Shown here: positions 46,607-64,000 of the stretch, piece by piece
Layout of the letters: each line of letters starts with the position of its first letter
Numbering within the stretch: the first letter of the stretch is position 1
Assembly (NCBI RefSeq): GCF_040954835.1
Contig: NC_090699.1
Span: forward strand, 16,547,817 to 16,611,816
Reading direction: 5' to 3'
Length of the DNA stretch: 64,000 bases
From: Lepisosteus oculatus
Taxonomy: Eukaryota > Chordata > Actinopteri > Semionotiformes > Lepisosteidae
Made by a program: the position numbers and the translations under genes
The notes under the pieces: generated by a model
Database searches by the model: none
The model's input: the letters and a program-made list of their open reading frames with translations, nothing else
What the model was told of the DNA's origin: nothing

Positions 46607-49600
46607 ATGAAAAGAAAAAGGGCTACCACAGCATGCCATACTAAGAAAACCAAATGTTCATCAGATGATTCGGGTAAGTTCTTATAAAAATATGTGATCA
46701 GAGCAATTTCTGCCCTAGTGCGTCTGAGAAAAAAGCCATTATATTTATGACAAAAACTAGAAAAAAGCATGAAAGTATTATTAAACATAATACAAAAACT
46801 AGGGTTCAGAATCAACCAAGAATTTATCCTAAATTCAACCAATCCCACAACTGATTTCTTATCGTTTTTAGAACCTGTGCACCGATTGAACTGATTTTAT
46901 ACATTTCAACACCCTCAAAGTTTCTTCATCTTTGCTCTTCAAAAGGTGCAGCAGTACTATTTTGTTATTGATACAGAGCTCTTACCACTAACTCCTGTTT
47001 CACCAGTGAACTTCAATTTTAATAGCTGTGCTTTCCAGTTGTAGAAAGGGTTGTAATTGCAGCAGCCTGCCATAAGAAGCCAGTATTCACCTTCTGATTT
47101 TTGTATATAGCTACACTTGAGTCCAAAGGTTTAGCATTCAGCTTTTTTACACAGGTGCAATTGAACTTTTGTTTGCTATTTGTAACAGATCCCCCTGCGT
47201 TGGTACCATAGCAGGGGTATCTGCACATAAACTGTGCCTATATTATCGGCATTTAAGCAGTGTCCTGAACAACCATAATGTTACTATTCCTTCTCTCCTT
47301 ATGCTCCAAATAAAAATTCACTGAACACATAGCATTGGAAAATCCCATTTAGTCCTGTCTGCTCAATAAACTTATTTCCTGCTGGTGGGCTGGCATGACA
47401 ACGATTGAGTCTGCTACTCAAACTAAAAGTACAATATCTATTTGTTGACAAATCCAGATGATTTTCCTCTATACCCTTGCTAATAATCTCTCCCTGAGAT
47501 TTATGCTTACACTGTGTTGGAGACTTGTGTAAGTCTGAGTAGACAACCCTCATCAATTTCCCTTCAGGATCAATAAAGTCTTATCTATCTCTTTCTACTC
47601 TCCAAGTCTTATATAGGAAATGCTGCATTTGGAATCTTTCTTCGCTGCCCTCTGGTGGCTCACCTTATTTTCACATACCAAATTTGGCTACCATTTTACA
47701 GTAATTAAAAGGTGGGCAAGGGGTATGGGGGTGTGTTTATAAACTAGGTTTGTTGGTTTTTGTCCTGAAAAGGGAAGAAACTAAGGCCCTCAAGACTTTT
47801 CAATTTCCACTTTTCTAAATATCAAAACTCTGAAAATTAATTTTCACTTGGCTTCTTCATATTTTTCTGTATCGCCAGAGAACTTGCTGTATTGCATAGC
47901 TCTTTGGAAGTGGCGGAAGTTCCCGTTATAAAGAAAGCATGTTTATTATCATGTCAAGGGAGATAATATTTCACTACAATTTCTCTTTTCGACACCTCTC
48001 TAAAATACCCAAATTTAAGGCACCAAGATTCTGAGACATTGCACGAAGCCCTGTGTCCCATCAGAGCTGTGCTTCTTGTGTTCTGTTGATCTTCTCTAAT
48101 TGTTCTGTACCGACTTTTTGTTTTCAGACATTTCTTCCATTAGCAGTCTCCTTTCTGAAGACCAGTTCCTGTGCTCTATATGTCTGGATATATTTACCAA
48201 CCCGGTCTCCACTCCCTGTGGACACAGCTTCTGCATGACCTGTATTGGAGTGTGTTGGGACAGAAGCGATGTGTGCAGGTGTCCACTGTGTAAGAAGAAT
48301 TTTCCGCTTAGGCCTGACCTCAGTGTGAACAGAAGCCTGGCAGAAATCACAGAGCAGTTCAAGAAGACCAGAGTCAGCGCTCTGAAGGAGGGCACTGCTA
48401 AACCTGGAGAAGTCTCCTGTGATATCTGCACTGGGAGAAGACTGAAAGCTGTGAAATCCTGCCTGCTGTGTCTGGCATCTTACTGTGAAATTCATATGGA
48501 GCCTCATCTGAGAGTTGCAACACTCAAGAAGCACAAACTGGTGGATCCTGTGCAGAACCTTGAGGACAGGCTGTGTAAGAAACATGAGAGGCTCCTGGAG
48601 CTGTTCTGCAGGACCGACCAGACCTGTATTTGCCTGCAGTGCGCTGAGACAGACCACAGGACACATGACACTATCTGTGCAGAGAGTGAATGGACAGAGA
48701 AAAAGGTAAACTGCATTATTGTTTTTTAATTTTTTAATTTAGAATGAACCCTGTTTAACAGCATTGCATTTACTACAAAAACACAATCATTGTCATGTTT
48801 TAGCCATCCAAGTGGGCTGTTAGAGAGGCCCATTTTTTCTAAACTAAACCTGCCAATTTAAGATAACCGCACATTGTTCTGATACCCAATGCTATATCTG
48901 TAAAACGGAAGACAAGCTGTTGCACTCTTGGAGTATCAGATGTTGCAGTAGCTCAGAGGTGTTGAAAAAGTCAAAAGTTTAAATGAAAGCATCTACAGAA
49001 GCATTTAAGATAAAAGTGTTGATTTTTAGGTAATAATAAGTACAAATAAAAGGTCTCTTTTCAATACACATTTAGAAAAATGTCTGTCAGTAATGGTTGC
49101 TAACTGGAATAGGGTTCTAATGTTGCAGATGAGGGAATTCAATCAGAAAATGTTTTAATACAAATTCTGCCTGCAAAACTCCTAATACATGATTGATCCC
49201 TCAGACTGTATCATGTAAAGATACTTTCTAGTTTCTTGTGTATGCTCTGTTCAGGGGCAGTGGGGAATTATTTGCACATGTCTGGTTAGTGTCCAGAAGT
49301 TGCTAAAATCAGTTCAATAAACCAGTCTCTTCCTGTTTGTTCACATGTAGTACTCTTGCTTGATGATGATGGTAATCTTATAGTGGAAGAGATCAGACTG
49401 GCTGGTATGGTATGTTAAAAACTGAATTTCTTCTCTTGGCCCATCTTGATTTTATTTATACAGAGCTACTGCTCTGCTCCTATGATGTCATTGAAGGGAC
49501 AGTAGAGGTCTTGTAAATTGTTGAGTGATTCCAAAGCACCCCCAGATCAGTTAGGAGATATAACTGGTGTGTCATGGTGTAGCCCTTTGATCTTCACCTA

Positions 49601-52374
49601 CTGTAGTAGAATGTACTTCTGCATAAGCAGTCTCCAAAAACCTTTCCCAATACTGAGACTCTACATCCACCTTCCAGACAGCATTGAAAAGGTAGCACAA
49701 ACACAATAGCTCATGTGTGGTGAGAGGACTGGTACGCTTTGGCTGCCATTGCATTATCCAGGTAGCGGCTACACATTGGTGATGGAGGGGCCATTACCTC
49801 TAAAGCACTCTGAGTGAGTGGAGTGCCCAGAAAAGCGTTGTATACATGTATTATTGTTATTTTTGTTCCAGGAGCCACATCCTAAGCATGAAGTCATGTT
49901 TTCAGTTCAAACCTATACAGGGGCCTTGGAGTGGATCCCTGTTTCTCAGAAACCTCACCTCAGACTTGTTTGTCTACCAGGAGTATTAGATTCTAGTCAA
50001 TATTGCTCCGGTGATCACTGGAAGACACAAGACCCTCCACCATACCAGGGATCCTCAGAGAGGAGAATATAAATATATTGTATATCTCCCTCATAATACA
50101 ATATTTCATTGCTCATGAGTGTACAGGGGTTTGTGATGTTTGTCTATTGTATGTATTACAAAACAATGAAAAGTGATGTCATTTTTTCAGTTTCTGACTA
50201 AATATTGAGCTATTATCCCATAACCTGAAGAAGGCTCTAATGCCAGCTGTGTGTTGCCCAGCCCAATGTCAGTGTGCCAGCAGCAGTGACTCTCTTTGTC
50301 CACAGACTCAGCTAAAGAAGATAGAAACAGAAGCACAACAGATGATTCAGGATAGACTGAAGAAGGTAAAGGAGATCAAGCAAGCCACAAAGCTCAGCAA
50401 AGTGAGTCCTTACAAGAGTCCCATCAGTCTAACTAAGACAGAAACCCAGAACTCCAGTCCTGTACAGCTGTGGTCCAGGGTTTCAACAGCAGTTCTAGAA
50501 TGCTGACTAAGCACCTGCCTTGAGATTGTCAGGAGGGTTAAAACAAGCAAGAAATGAAACTGGTGGCAGAAGGAATCTCTTTATAAAGAGTCATTCTGTT
50601 ACAGTTAGGCAGCTTGTTTTTGGTCATCATTTCAATTCTCTCAGGTTGAAAGAGATTTCAGGGCTCTTTTGGAATACTCAAAGCCTTGAAGCTCTCAGGC
50701 TTGATATTCTATAATTGTTTATGTTTCACTATAATTTCTCATGATTTCAATGTACTTTACCAGTGTCTTCTGCATTTGCTGTCTTGATCTTTGGTGTGGA
50801 TAAATAGGAGCTTTTGGGAATTTCCAAATGGAAAACTGAGCAGTGCTGTTCTCTTGTACTACCCTGTTAGTTGAGTGTTGTCTGTTGTCCCCTCAGAGCT
50901 GTGCACAGAGAGAGATCAAGGACAGTGTGCAGGTCTTCACTGATCTCCTGTGCTACATTGAGGATAGCCAGACTGAGTTCATTAAACTGATCGATGAGAA
51001 GCAGAGAGCAACAGAGAGGAGGGCTGAAGGGATTATTAAAGAGCTGGAGCAGGAAATCATTGAGTTAAAGAAGAGAAACACTGAGATGGAGCAACTCTCC
51101 CACACTGAGGACCACCTCCTCTTTCTACAGGTCAGTACAGCTGTAAAGAGCAGACGCAATACCTAAAAAAAGGTACTGTATTAATCCACATTGTTACCAT
51201 ATTCAACAATGTATTATTCAGTTCAACAATCTTCTACAAAATTCATGTTTAATAAACACAGAAGATCTTAGTGTATTATTCCTTATCATCAGTCACACTA
51301 CAGGTGTACTTTTTTCTCTTCTTTCCTGCTATAGAGTTTCCAGTCTCTGTGTTCGACTCAGCAAACCAAGGACTGGTCAGGCATCACCGTTCTTTCTGAC
51401 CTCTACCTGGGGGATTTGAAGAAGGCTGTGTGTCAGCTGAAAGACATAGTCAGAATAGAGGTGAAAAGACTATCAGAAATTGGTGTGTATTGGATTCTCT
51501 TCTTGGAAAATGTCTATTTCTTTGAGTGAGAGAAGAACTTCAGCTCATTGTGTAGTGATAGAGAGAAGCAACAGAGTTTTGCCTGAAGTCTTTGTTGTTT
51601 TACAACATTAACTGTTCAGAGGCGGTTGCATGAAACTGGACCTTGGAGGTTCAGTTTCTGTGTTTTTTGGACCAGGCAAATCTCTTCCTCTTCTTCTGCA
51701 CTCTTAACAATGGTTTCTTTGCAGCAATTCTTCCTGGTAGGCCAGCTTCACGCAACCTCCTCTGAACAGTTGATGTTGAAACATCTGTACTTCTAGTTGC
51801 ATTGAGCTCAGCCTGTATTTCAGGGGCAGTTAGTCGCCAGTTTCACAGACCTGTGACTCTAATGAACGTATTTGGTCACCTTTGGCCTGCCTGATCTTTT
51901 TGGTCATCATGAGTGCTAGTTTCTTCATATCATTTAATAGACTTGTACACAGCAGTTACTGATACTTGCAATTTGTCTTAAAGATTGTCTTAAAGTAATT
52001 GTGGACCCTCACCTGTTTACCAATAATTGGTGACAAAAGGTAAATGAGGTAACATACTAGTTAACTGTGAGAACATCTAACGAAGACAATTTTAAACTTC
52101 TTTTAGTGTTCTAACACCAAGTTATACACATTTCTGACTTTTGACTAACCTAGTCTTCAGACTGAAATCCATTTGCTTTGGGTGTTCATTTTATTGAAAA
52201 TGAAAAATTAACTTTTTTTATGCAGTTCACTTAAGATTATAAGTACACATATCATGTAATTAAAAGTTAAGTGTTTATAGACAAGATTTTACCATTTAAA
52301 GCACAGATAATCATGAAAAACCTGGGTTCAAGGAGGTGTACTCAAACCTTTGACTGGTACTGTATGTGTAAGGA

Positions 52375-52412
<38 letters not shown>

Positions 52413-53980
52413 AACATAAACTACATTCAGTGATGACTGAAAAGCCAGATGTGGTTCTCTTTTGTTACTGACTTTGTAATTTGTATTTGTAACTCTAAAA
52501 CCAGTGAAATTGAATCACATGTATGTTTGACCATTTCTGTTACTAATCCTTTATTTTTTCTTCTGTTTCCAGAGTTTCAAAGAATTCGCAGTCAGGCAGG
52601 TGAGATTGTTTTTCTTTAAGAGTTTGTGATGTTTTCGAAAAATCAAAGCACTGCTCCTATTTAAACCATTCACCTAGATGCTTATTCTATAAGAACAAAA
52701 CACTAAAACATCTTCATTTTTAATAATAGCAACCACACTTCCTTGTGGCCGAAGAAATCTGTTCTCAATATATTACCTTAAGTACCCTACTTCATTAAAT
52801 GTTAAAATACACTTTTTGAACTATTAATTGGCAATCTGGCTGTTTGAATGCACATCAACAACTTAGCAAGATGCTCATGTTTGTTGTTCCCCTGTAGTGT
52901 GACAGAGCTCCACATTGTGCAAATTCCTAACACCCCAGCAAAAGCTCTTCCATTTGTGCTGAAATGTGGCAGAAGATCCTTCCAGTTTAAAACCCTTGAC
53001 TGTAGACTAGAATAAGTAACTAAGTCAGTCAGCTCCTGGGAACTTGCAGTTTGTTTCTTCATGTTTAACATACTATTACAGTACATGTTTATCTGGATCC
53101 GTATTTACAAAGATTCCTTTGAAACCAGAGACTGCACGTTCCAGTGATCTGAAGTTAAAACAATGTGTGAAAATATCTGAATATCAACTAAAGAATGCCA
53201 TAATTAACTTAAAGATAAATAATGATTTAATCAGGCCTCTGAATTGACAAGAAATTATTGAATACATATATCTTATGTCTGTTGCTCTGTGATGGCTGAC
53301 AAAACTTTCGAAGATCAACATACTGTCACATAATAATCAAAAACATTTTCATTTTATGTTACTCATCATATAGTTTTATTTGAATGAGTTGTAGATTTTT
53401 TGAATATGATGTACTGTATTCTCTCTGCTCCACAGTTGATGTAAGCCTGGACCCCAGTACAGTAAATCCCTGGCTCATCCTATCTGCAGACAGAAAACAA
53501 GTGAAACATGCAGACAAGCAACAGGCTCTGCCTGACAATCCAGAGAGATTTCAATCATTATGTGTCCTGGGAAAAGAGGGTTTCACCTCTGGGAGACACT
53601 ACTGGGAGGTGGAGGTGGGGGAGAAGGGAGAGTGTTTTTTAGGAGTTGCAAGACAGTCAGTCAACAGAAAGAACTTTATGAAAGAGCTGACCCCTAAAGA
53701 TGGTTTCTGGACCGTGTCACCGAGGCATGGAAAGAAGTTAATTGCTTGTGCCGCCCCCCCTGTCATCCTGACTCTAAACCTGCAGCCCAGGAAGGTGGGG
53801 GTGTATGTGGATTATGAAGAGGGCCAGGTCTCCTTCTACAATGTGGAGGCCAGGTCTCATATCTACACTTTCACTGACACCTTCACTGAGAAACTCTACC
53901 CATACTTCTGCCTCTCTTTCAATAAGTATGATATAAACTCACCCACACTGATTATCTCCTCTGTCAACTGTGCAGATTAA
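46607..53980 (+). CDS. TRIM E3 ubiquitin ligase: RING, two B-boxes, coiled coil, PRY-SPRY (fish TRIM/finTRIM-like)
   Basis: Predicted exons: 46,607-46,673; 48,128-48,705; 50,306-50,401; 50,897-51,130; 51,335-51,482; 52,573-52,599; 53,436-53,980. All introns are GT-AG, the phases agree and the total is 564 aa. Lengths of 96 and 234 bp for exons 3 and 4 are typical of TRIM genes. The RING (about residues 38-77) has all eight ligands (C38, C41, C53, H55, C58, C61, C74, C77). B-box 1 spans about 120-149 and B-box 2 about 172-202. Residues 210-370 are heptad-rich coiled coil. PRY-SPRY covers about 384-564 with LDP, WEVEV and VGVYVDYEEG motifs. Such proteins ligate ubiquitin through the RING and recognise targets through PRY-SPRY; fish members are linked to antiviral defence. 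The start ATG (MKRKRATTACHTKK) lies in a short separate exon, so the first exon is the least certain part. The exact orthology to named TRIMs is open. Confidence 0.85.
47550..47605. repeat. Short retroelement-tail-like sequence in TRIM intron 1
   Basis: TTTCCCTTCAGGATCAATAA followed by AGTCTTATCTATCT resembles the 3' tail with (TCTA)n that ends some fish non-LTR copies. Only the tail is seen. Confidence 0.4.
49768..49860 (+). mobile_element. Diverged SINE tail in TRIM intron 2
   Basis: CACATTGGTGATGGAGGGGC, then GTGGAGTGCCCAGAAAAGCG and a short TTATT tail match the 3' end of the SINE at 63,166-63,750. It is truncated on the 5' side. Confidence 0.65.
51590..52362 (-). mobile_element. Tc1/mariner-type transposon remnant in TRIM intron 5
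   Basis: On the minus strand the translation contains LTAPEIQAELNATRSTDVST followed by TVQRRLREAGLPGRIAAKKP, the DNA-binding part of a Tc1 transposase. The right end has the fish Tc1 terminus AGTACCAGTCAAAGGTTTGA on the minus strand, next to a TA at 52,363. The catalytic part is missing, and an inverted duplicate of a short piece lies at 51,608-51,660. The left end is uncertain. Confidence 0.8.
52375..52412. repeat. (ATT)n microsatellite
   Basis: About a dozen ATT triplets directly after the Tc1 remnant; likely a hypervariable length. Confidence 0.9.
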
Positions 53981-54454
53981 ATGAGTCAGAACTTCTATGC
54001 AACAGGAATGATAACCGGTGTGTAGATCAACTACCGATGTAGAATTGACTGTTTGAATTTGTTTGCTCAACACATCCGCTCAACCTCATTAACTAAAAGA
54101 ATGATTGTCTCTTCATCATTTTTATTATAATAATTGTCATTGTCGAGTGCTTGCAGATCAGGGTAAGACACAAAGTCATCTTACATACTGGAACTGAAAG
54201 TTCGCCTGTAGCAAATGCAAAGTTCTGTTGTAATCAGGGTCTTTGACAAGAGTCTCCAATCTTGATCTAGGTTTTCTAGGTCTCTTTAAAGCACCAGCAC
54301 CTGAAATGCTGGCTAATTAACAAGTTTATCAAGGTTATAACAAGTGCTTATAAACAGAAAACCCGTAAACATGCCAGCCCACCAGGATCAAGACTGAGGA
54401 CCCCAGGTACAGACACACTGCTCCTCCAGGAACAAGATTGGAGACCCCTGGCAT
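53981..54454. other. Downstream of the TRIM gene, repeat-like words only
   Basis: No exon is seen. TGCTCCTCCAGGAACAAGAT near 54,418 resembles words found in dispersed fish repeats. No AATAAA is obvious close to the stop codon. Confidence 0.35.
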
Positions 54455-54553
54455 AGGTGGATGCTGCACATTGGTGGTGATGGAGGGGAGTCCCCATTAC
54501 CTGTAAAGCACTTTGAGTGGAGTGTCCAGAAAAGCGCTATATAAGTGTAAGCA

Positions 54554-54631
<78 letters not shown>
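54455..54631 (+). mobile_element. 5'-truncated SINE tail with (TTA)n
   Basis: Carries TGCACATTGGTGGTGATGGA, GTAAAGCACTTTGAGTGGAG and AAAAGCGCTATATAAGTGTA, then more than 20 TTA/ATT triplets (54,556-54,631). It is the same 3' end as the SINE at 63,166. Confidence 0.8.
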
Positions 54632-55725
54632 GGAACAGAAAATAATGAGAACAAAGGAAGAACAACACCCTGTGGAATTGTTCTTCCTGTGCCTCCTGCT
54701 CTCTGTTCATGAAGTGGAAGTCATTCCTTCCTTGCTGGAACCAGATCAACACAGCACAATGTCTGCAGCACCTCTTCACGTGCTTATGCATGTGAGTCCT
54801 GCCGTGAGGCAACGAGAAAGCTCCTCTCCTACTCTGTGGTTGCATCAAGTCTGGAAGAAACACATCTCTCTTTTTGTCTGCATTCCTTCGTCTCACCATC
54901 CTGCTACAGTGTTGACCGAAGCACATTGTGTTTCTGCTGCTTTGAATTTTATGTGTGTGTCCATAATACTCACACTGGTTAATGAGTGATTTAAAACTAT
55001 TAATAACTCTTGGTTTGACAGTAACATTTTGTTTACAATTAAAACAGAGTTTTTTGTATTACTGTATTTGTAGTGCCCTCTTCTGTTCGCTCGACTGCTA
55101 TTGGCACACAGGATGTGACTATATTAGCAGATTCACAGTTCAAACCTCATTTTTAGGGTTTTATTGGATTACGTTTATCCAGTAAGAACGTGTTTCCAGC
55201 GTCTGTGAGATTTAATGTGTGAGACAGTTTGTCCTGTGACAGTAAGATATAAGGTGTCCAGTGTGACAGTGTGTCCAGTGTCATTTACCATTTTTTCTGA
55301 TAGTTTAACTATTTCTGTACAACACTAAGGATGTATCATTAGTCCAGGACTTCAAAGCCCTTATAAACAACACACAATTGCCTATACCTGTTAAACCAGA
55401 GTTAATACTGTAATCAGTTGGTTATTAATTAGAATTTCAAATTAAAGTTTTGTGTTTCTTGTAAAATGCCCCCCCCTGTGATTACGCAGCAATCTGAGAA
55501 ATGGCATGTGTGGTTCCTGGGGTACGTTGAGAATGAGATATGAGATGATGAGGTGTGAAACCACACTTTGAGCTCTTTCAGAGAATTGAAAAAACCCACC
55601 TAGATCATGACAAAACATGATAAAAATATGAGAATATAATCTCACAGATCTATCTACACCTAACACCACAATTCCTCTGAGATAGGTATTGCTCAGAGAC
55701 CTCTAGAGACACTGGGAGGGAAAAG
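54632..55725. other. Intergenic stretch between the TRIM and protease genes
   Basis: No gene recognised. GAGAATATAATCTCAC at about 55,630 could be a TATA-like element about 90 bp before the protease start; this is a weak call. Confidence 0.35.
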
Positions 55726-63031
<7,306 letters not shown>

Positions 63032-63165
63032 GTGAGCCAGGCTTTGTGTATTTGTGACCTCTCTGAAAGCTACTACCCATGATCTAATGCTCTGGTCCAA
63101 CAGAAGTATGGGCTCTTGGTGTTTTTATTCATAATAATGTAAGAACAGTTACAAAGATGCCTCCA

Positions 63166-63689
63166 TGCTTGCAGCCATATCACCCTGCAACTCACAACTG
63201 GCAGCCCACTGAAGCTCAGCAGGTGTGAGCCTGGTCTCTACCAGGACAGGAGACCTCCGGGGAAAAACTAAGGTTGCTGCTGGAAGAGGTGTTAGTGGGG
63301 CCAGCAGGGGTCCACCAATCACCAACCCTGTGGTCTGTGTGAGTCCTAATGCCCCAGTATAGTAAAAGGAACACTTTACTATAAAAAGGTGCTGTCCTTT
63401 GGATGACAGCACTCTCAAAAAAAGTAGGGGTGCAACCCTGGTATCCTGGCCAAAATTTCCTTTGGCCTTAACCAATCATGGCCTCCTAATAATCCCCGTG
63501 TCTGAATTGGCTTCATCATTCTGTTCTCCTCCCCACTGAGAGCTGGTGTGTGGTGTGTACTGGTGCACTATGGCTGCTGTTGCTTCATCCAGATGGAGCT
63601 GCACATTGGTGATGGAGGAGGGGAGTCCCCATTACCTGTAAAGTGCTTTGAGTGGAGTGTCCAGAAAAAGTGCTATATAAGTATAAGGA

Positions 63690-63750
<61 letters not shown>
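63166..63750 (+). mobile_element. 5S-rRNA-derived SINE (SINE3 type), near full length
   Basis: The head (CTTGCAGCCATATCACCCTG, GAAGCTCAGCAGG, GAGCCTGGT and GGAGACCTCC) follows 5S rRNA, including its internal Pol III control region. A unique body follows, then the tail with GTAAAGTGCTTTGAGTGGAG and GTGCTATATAAGTATAAGG, ending in about 20 TTA triplets (63,690-63,750). 5S-derived SINEs with a non-LTR-type tail were described from zebrafish as SINE3. It lies in an intron or downstream region of the protease gene. Confidence 0.8.
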
Positions 63751-63751
<1 letters not shown>

Positions 63752-63784
63752 AGATGAGGAAGGCATTCACTCAATCTATAATAT

Positions 63785-64000
63785 TTTGTAGATAGCAGTT
63801 CATTGATTGGTTTCCCCCCACAGTACAAAGACATACTGATAGATTAATTGGCTTATGGGAAAATTGGCCCTAGTGTGAGTGTGTGTTTTTGTGTGTGTCT
63901 GTATGTGTGCCCTGTGATAGACTGGTTTCCTGTCTAGGATGTAATCTGCCTTGCACCTGTTGCCTGCCAGGATAGGTTCTGGTTTCCTGTCATCCTGAAT
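63785..64000 (+). mobile_element. L2-like/SINE-type copy, cut by the window end
   Basis: Contains CAGTACAAAGACATACTGAT, GATTAATTGGCTTATGG, a GT-rich stretch and GCCTGCCAGGATAGGTTCTG, in the same order as the copy at 59,135. The start is truncated or diverged. Confidence 0.65.

Noticed and set aside
54556-54654. Poly-Ile, poly-Leu or poly-Asn peptides in frames over TTA repeats
   Set aside because: They are translations of microsatellite tails.
63166-63285. A functional 5S rRNA gene
   Set aside because: The sequence diverges from 5S rRNA at many positions and continues into a SINE body and tail.

Overview
The window is vertebrate nuclear DNA, most likely from a ray-finned fish. The evidence is a TRIM gene with two B-boxes and a PRY-SPRY domain of the kind expanded in fish, a 5S-rRNA-derived SINE (SINE3 type), L2-like repeat copies, a Tc1-type transposon remnant, and tRNA genes that match vertebrate sequences. 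I cannot name the species.

Region 1 (1-39,999) is a tRNA tandem array. A unit of about 2.1 kb repeats head to tail about 18 times. A complete unit carries, in + strand order, tRNA-Ala(TGC) +, tRNA-Met(CAT, elongator) +, tRNA-Ala(AGC) + and tRNA-Pro(TGG) on the minus strand. I count 18 Ala(TGC), 18 Met, 17 Ala(AGC) and 16 uninterrupted Pro genes: 69 tRNA genes in 40 kb. One further Pro gene is split by a transposon, and a 6-base Pro stub lies beside a second transposon copy at the left edge. Unit lengths of 2108, 2110, 2124 and 2126 bp are explained by an 18-bp indel, a 16-bp indel and a few single bases. One unit is shortened to 1269 bp. The spacers are nearly as uniform as the genes, so the whole unit is being homogenised. 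The open reading frames in the array overlap tRNA genes and are not credible proteins.

Within the array, a 2.85-kb transposon without visible coding capacity (14,440-17,291) sits inside a tRNA-Pro gene. The right end of another copy occupies 1-477. The unit next to each copy shares private base differences, so one insertion was probably copied as the array grew.

Region 2 (40,000-46,600) is repeat-rich DNA: a hAT-type transposase remnant at the array edge, a dispersed repeat that recurs at 56.5 kb, a broken copy of the last intron and PRY-SPRY exon of a TRIM gene (40,463-42,628), an L2-like fragment, and a weak remnant that resembles a TGF-beta-family receptor ectodomain.

Region 3 (46,607-53,980) is an apparently intact seven-exon TRIM gene on the + strand, predicted at 564 aa: RING, two B-boxes, coiled coil and PRY-SPRY. 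All splice phases agree. Its introns hold a Tc1 remnant and a SINE tail.

Region 4 (55,726-64,000) is the first four exons of a tryptase/marapsin-like trypsin-fold serine protease on the + strand. His and Asp of the triad are present; the exon with the catalytic Ser lies beyond the window. Its introns hold L2-like copies, the second copy of the dispersed repeat and a nearly full-length 5S-derived SINE with a long TTA tail.
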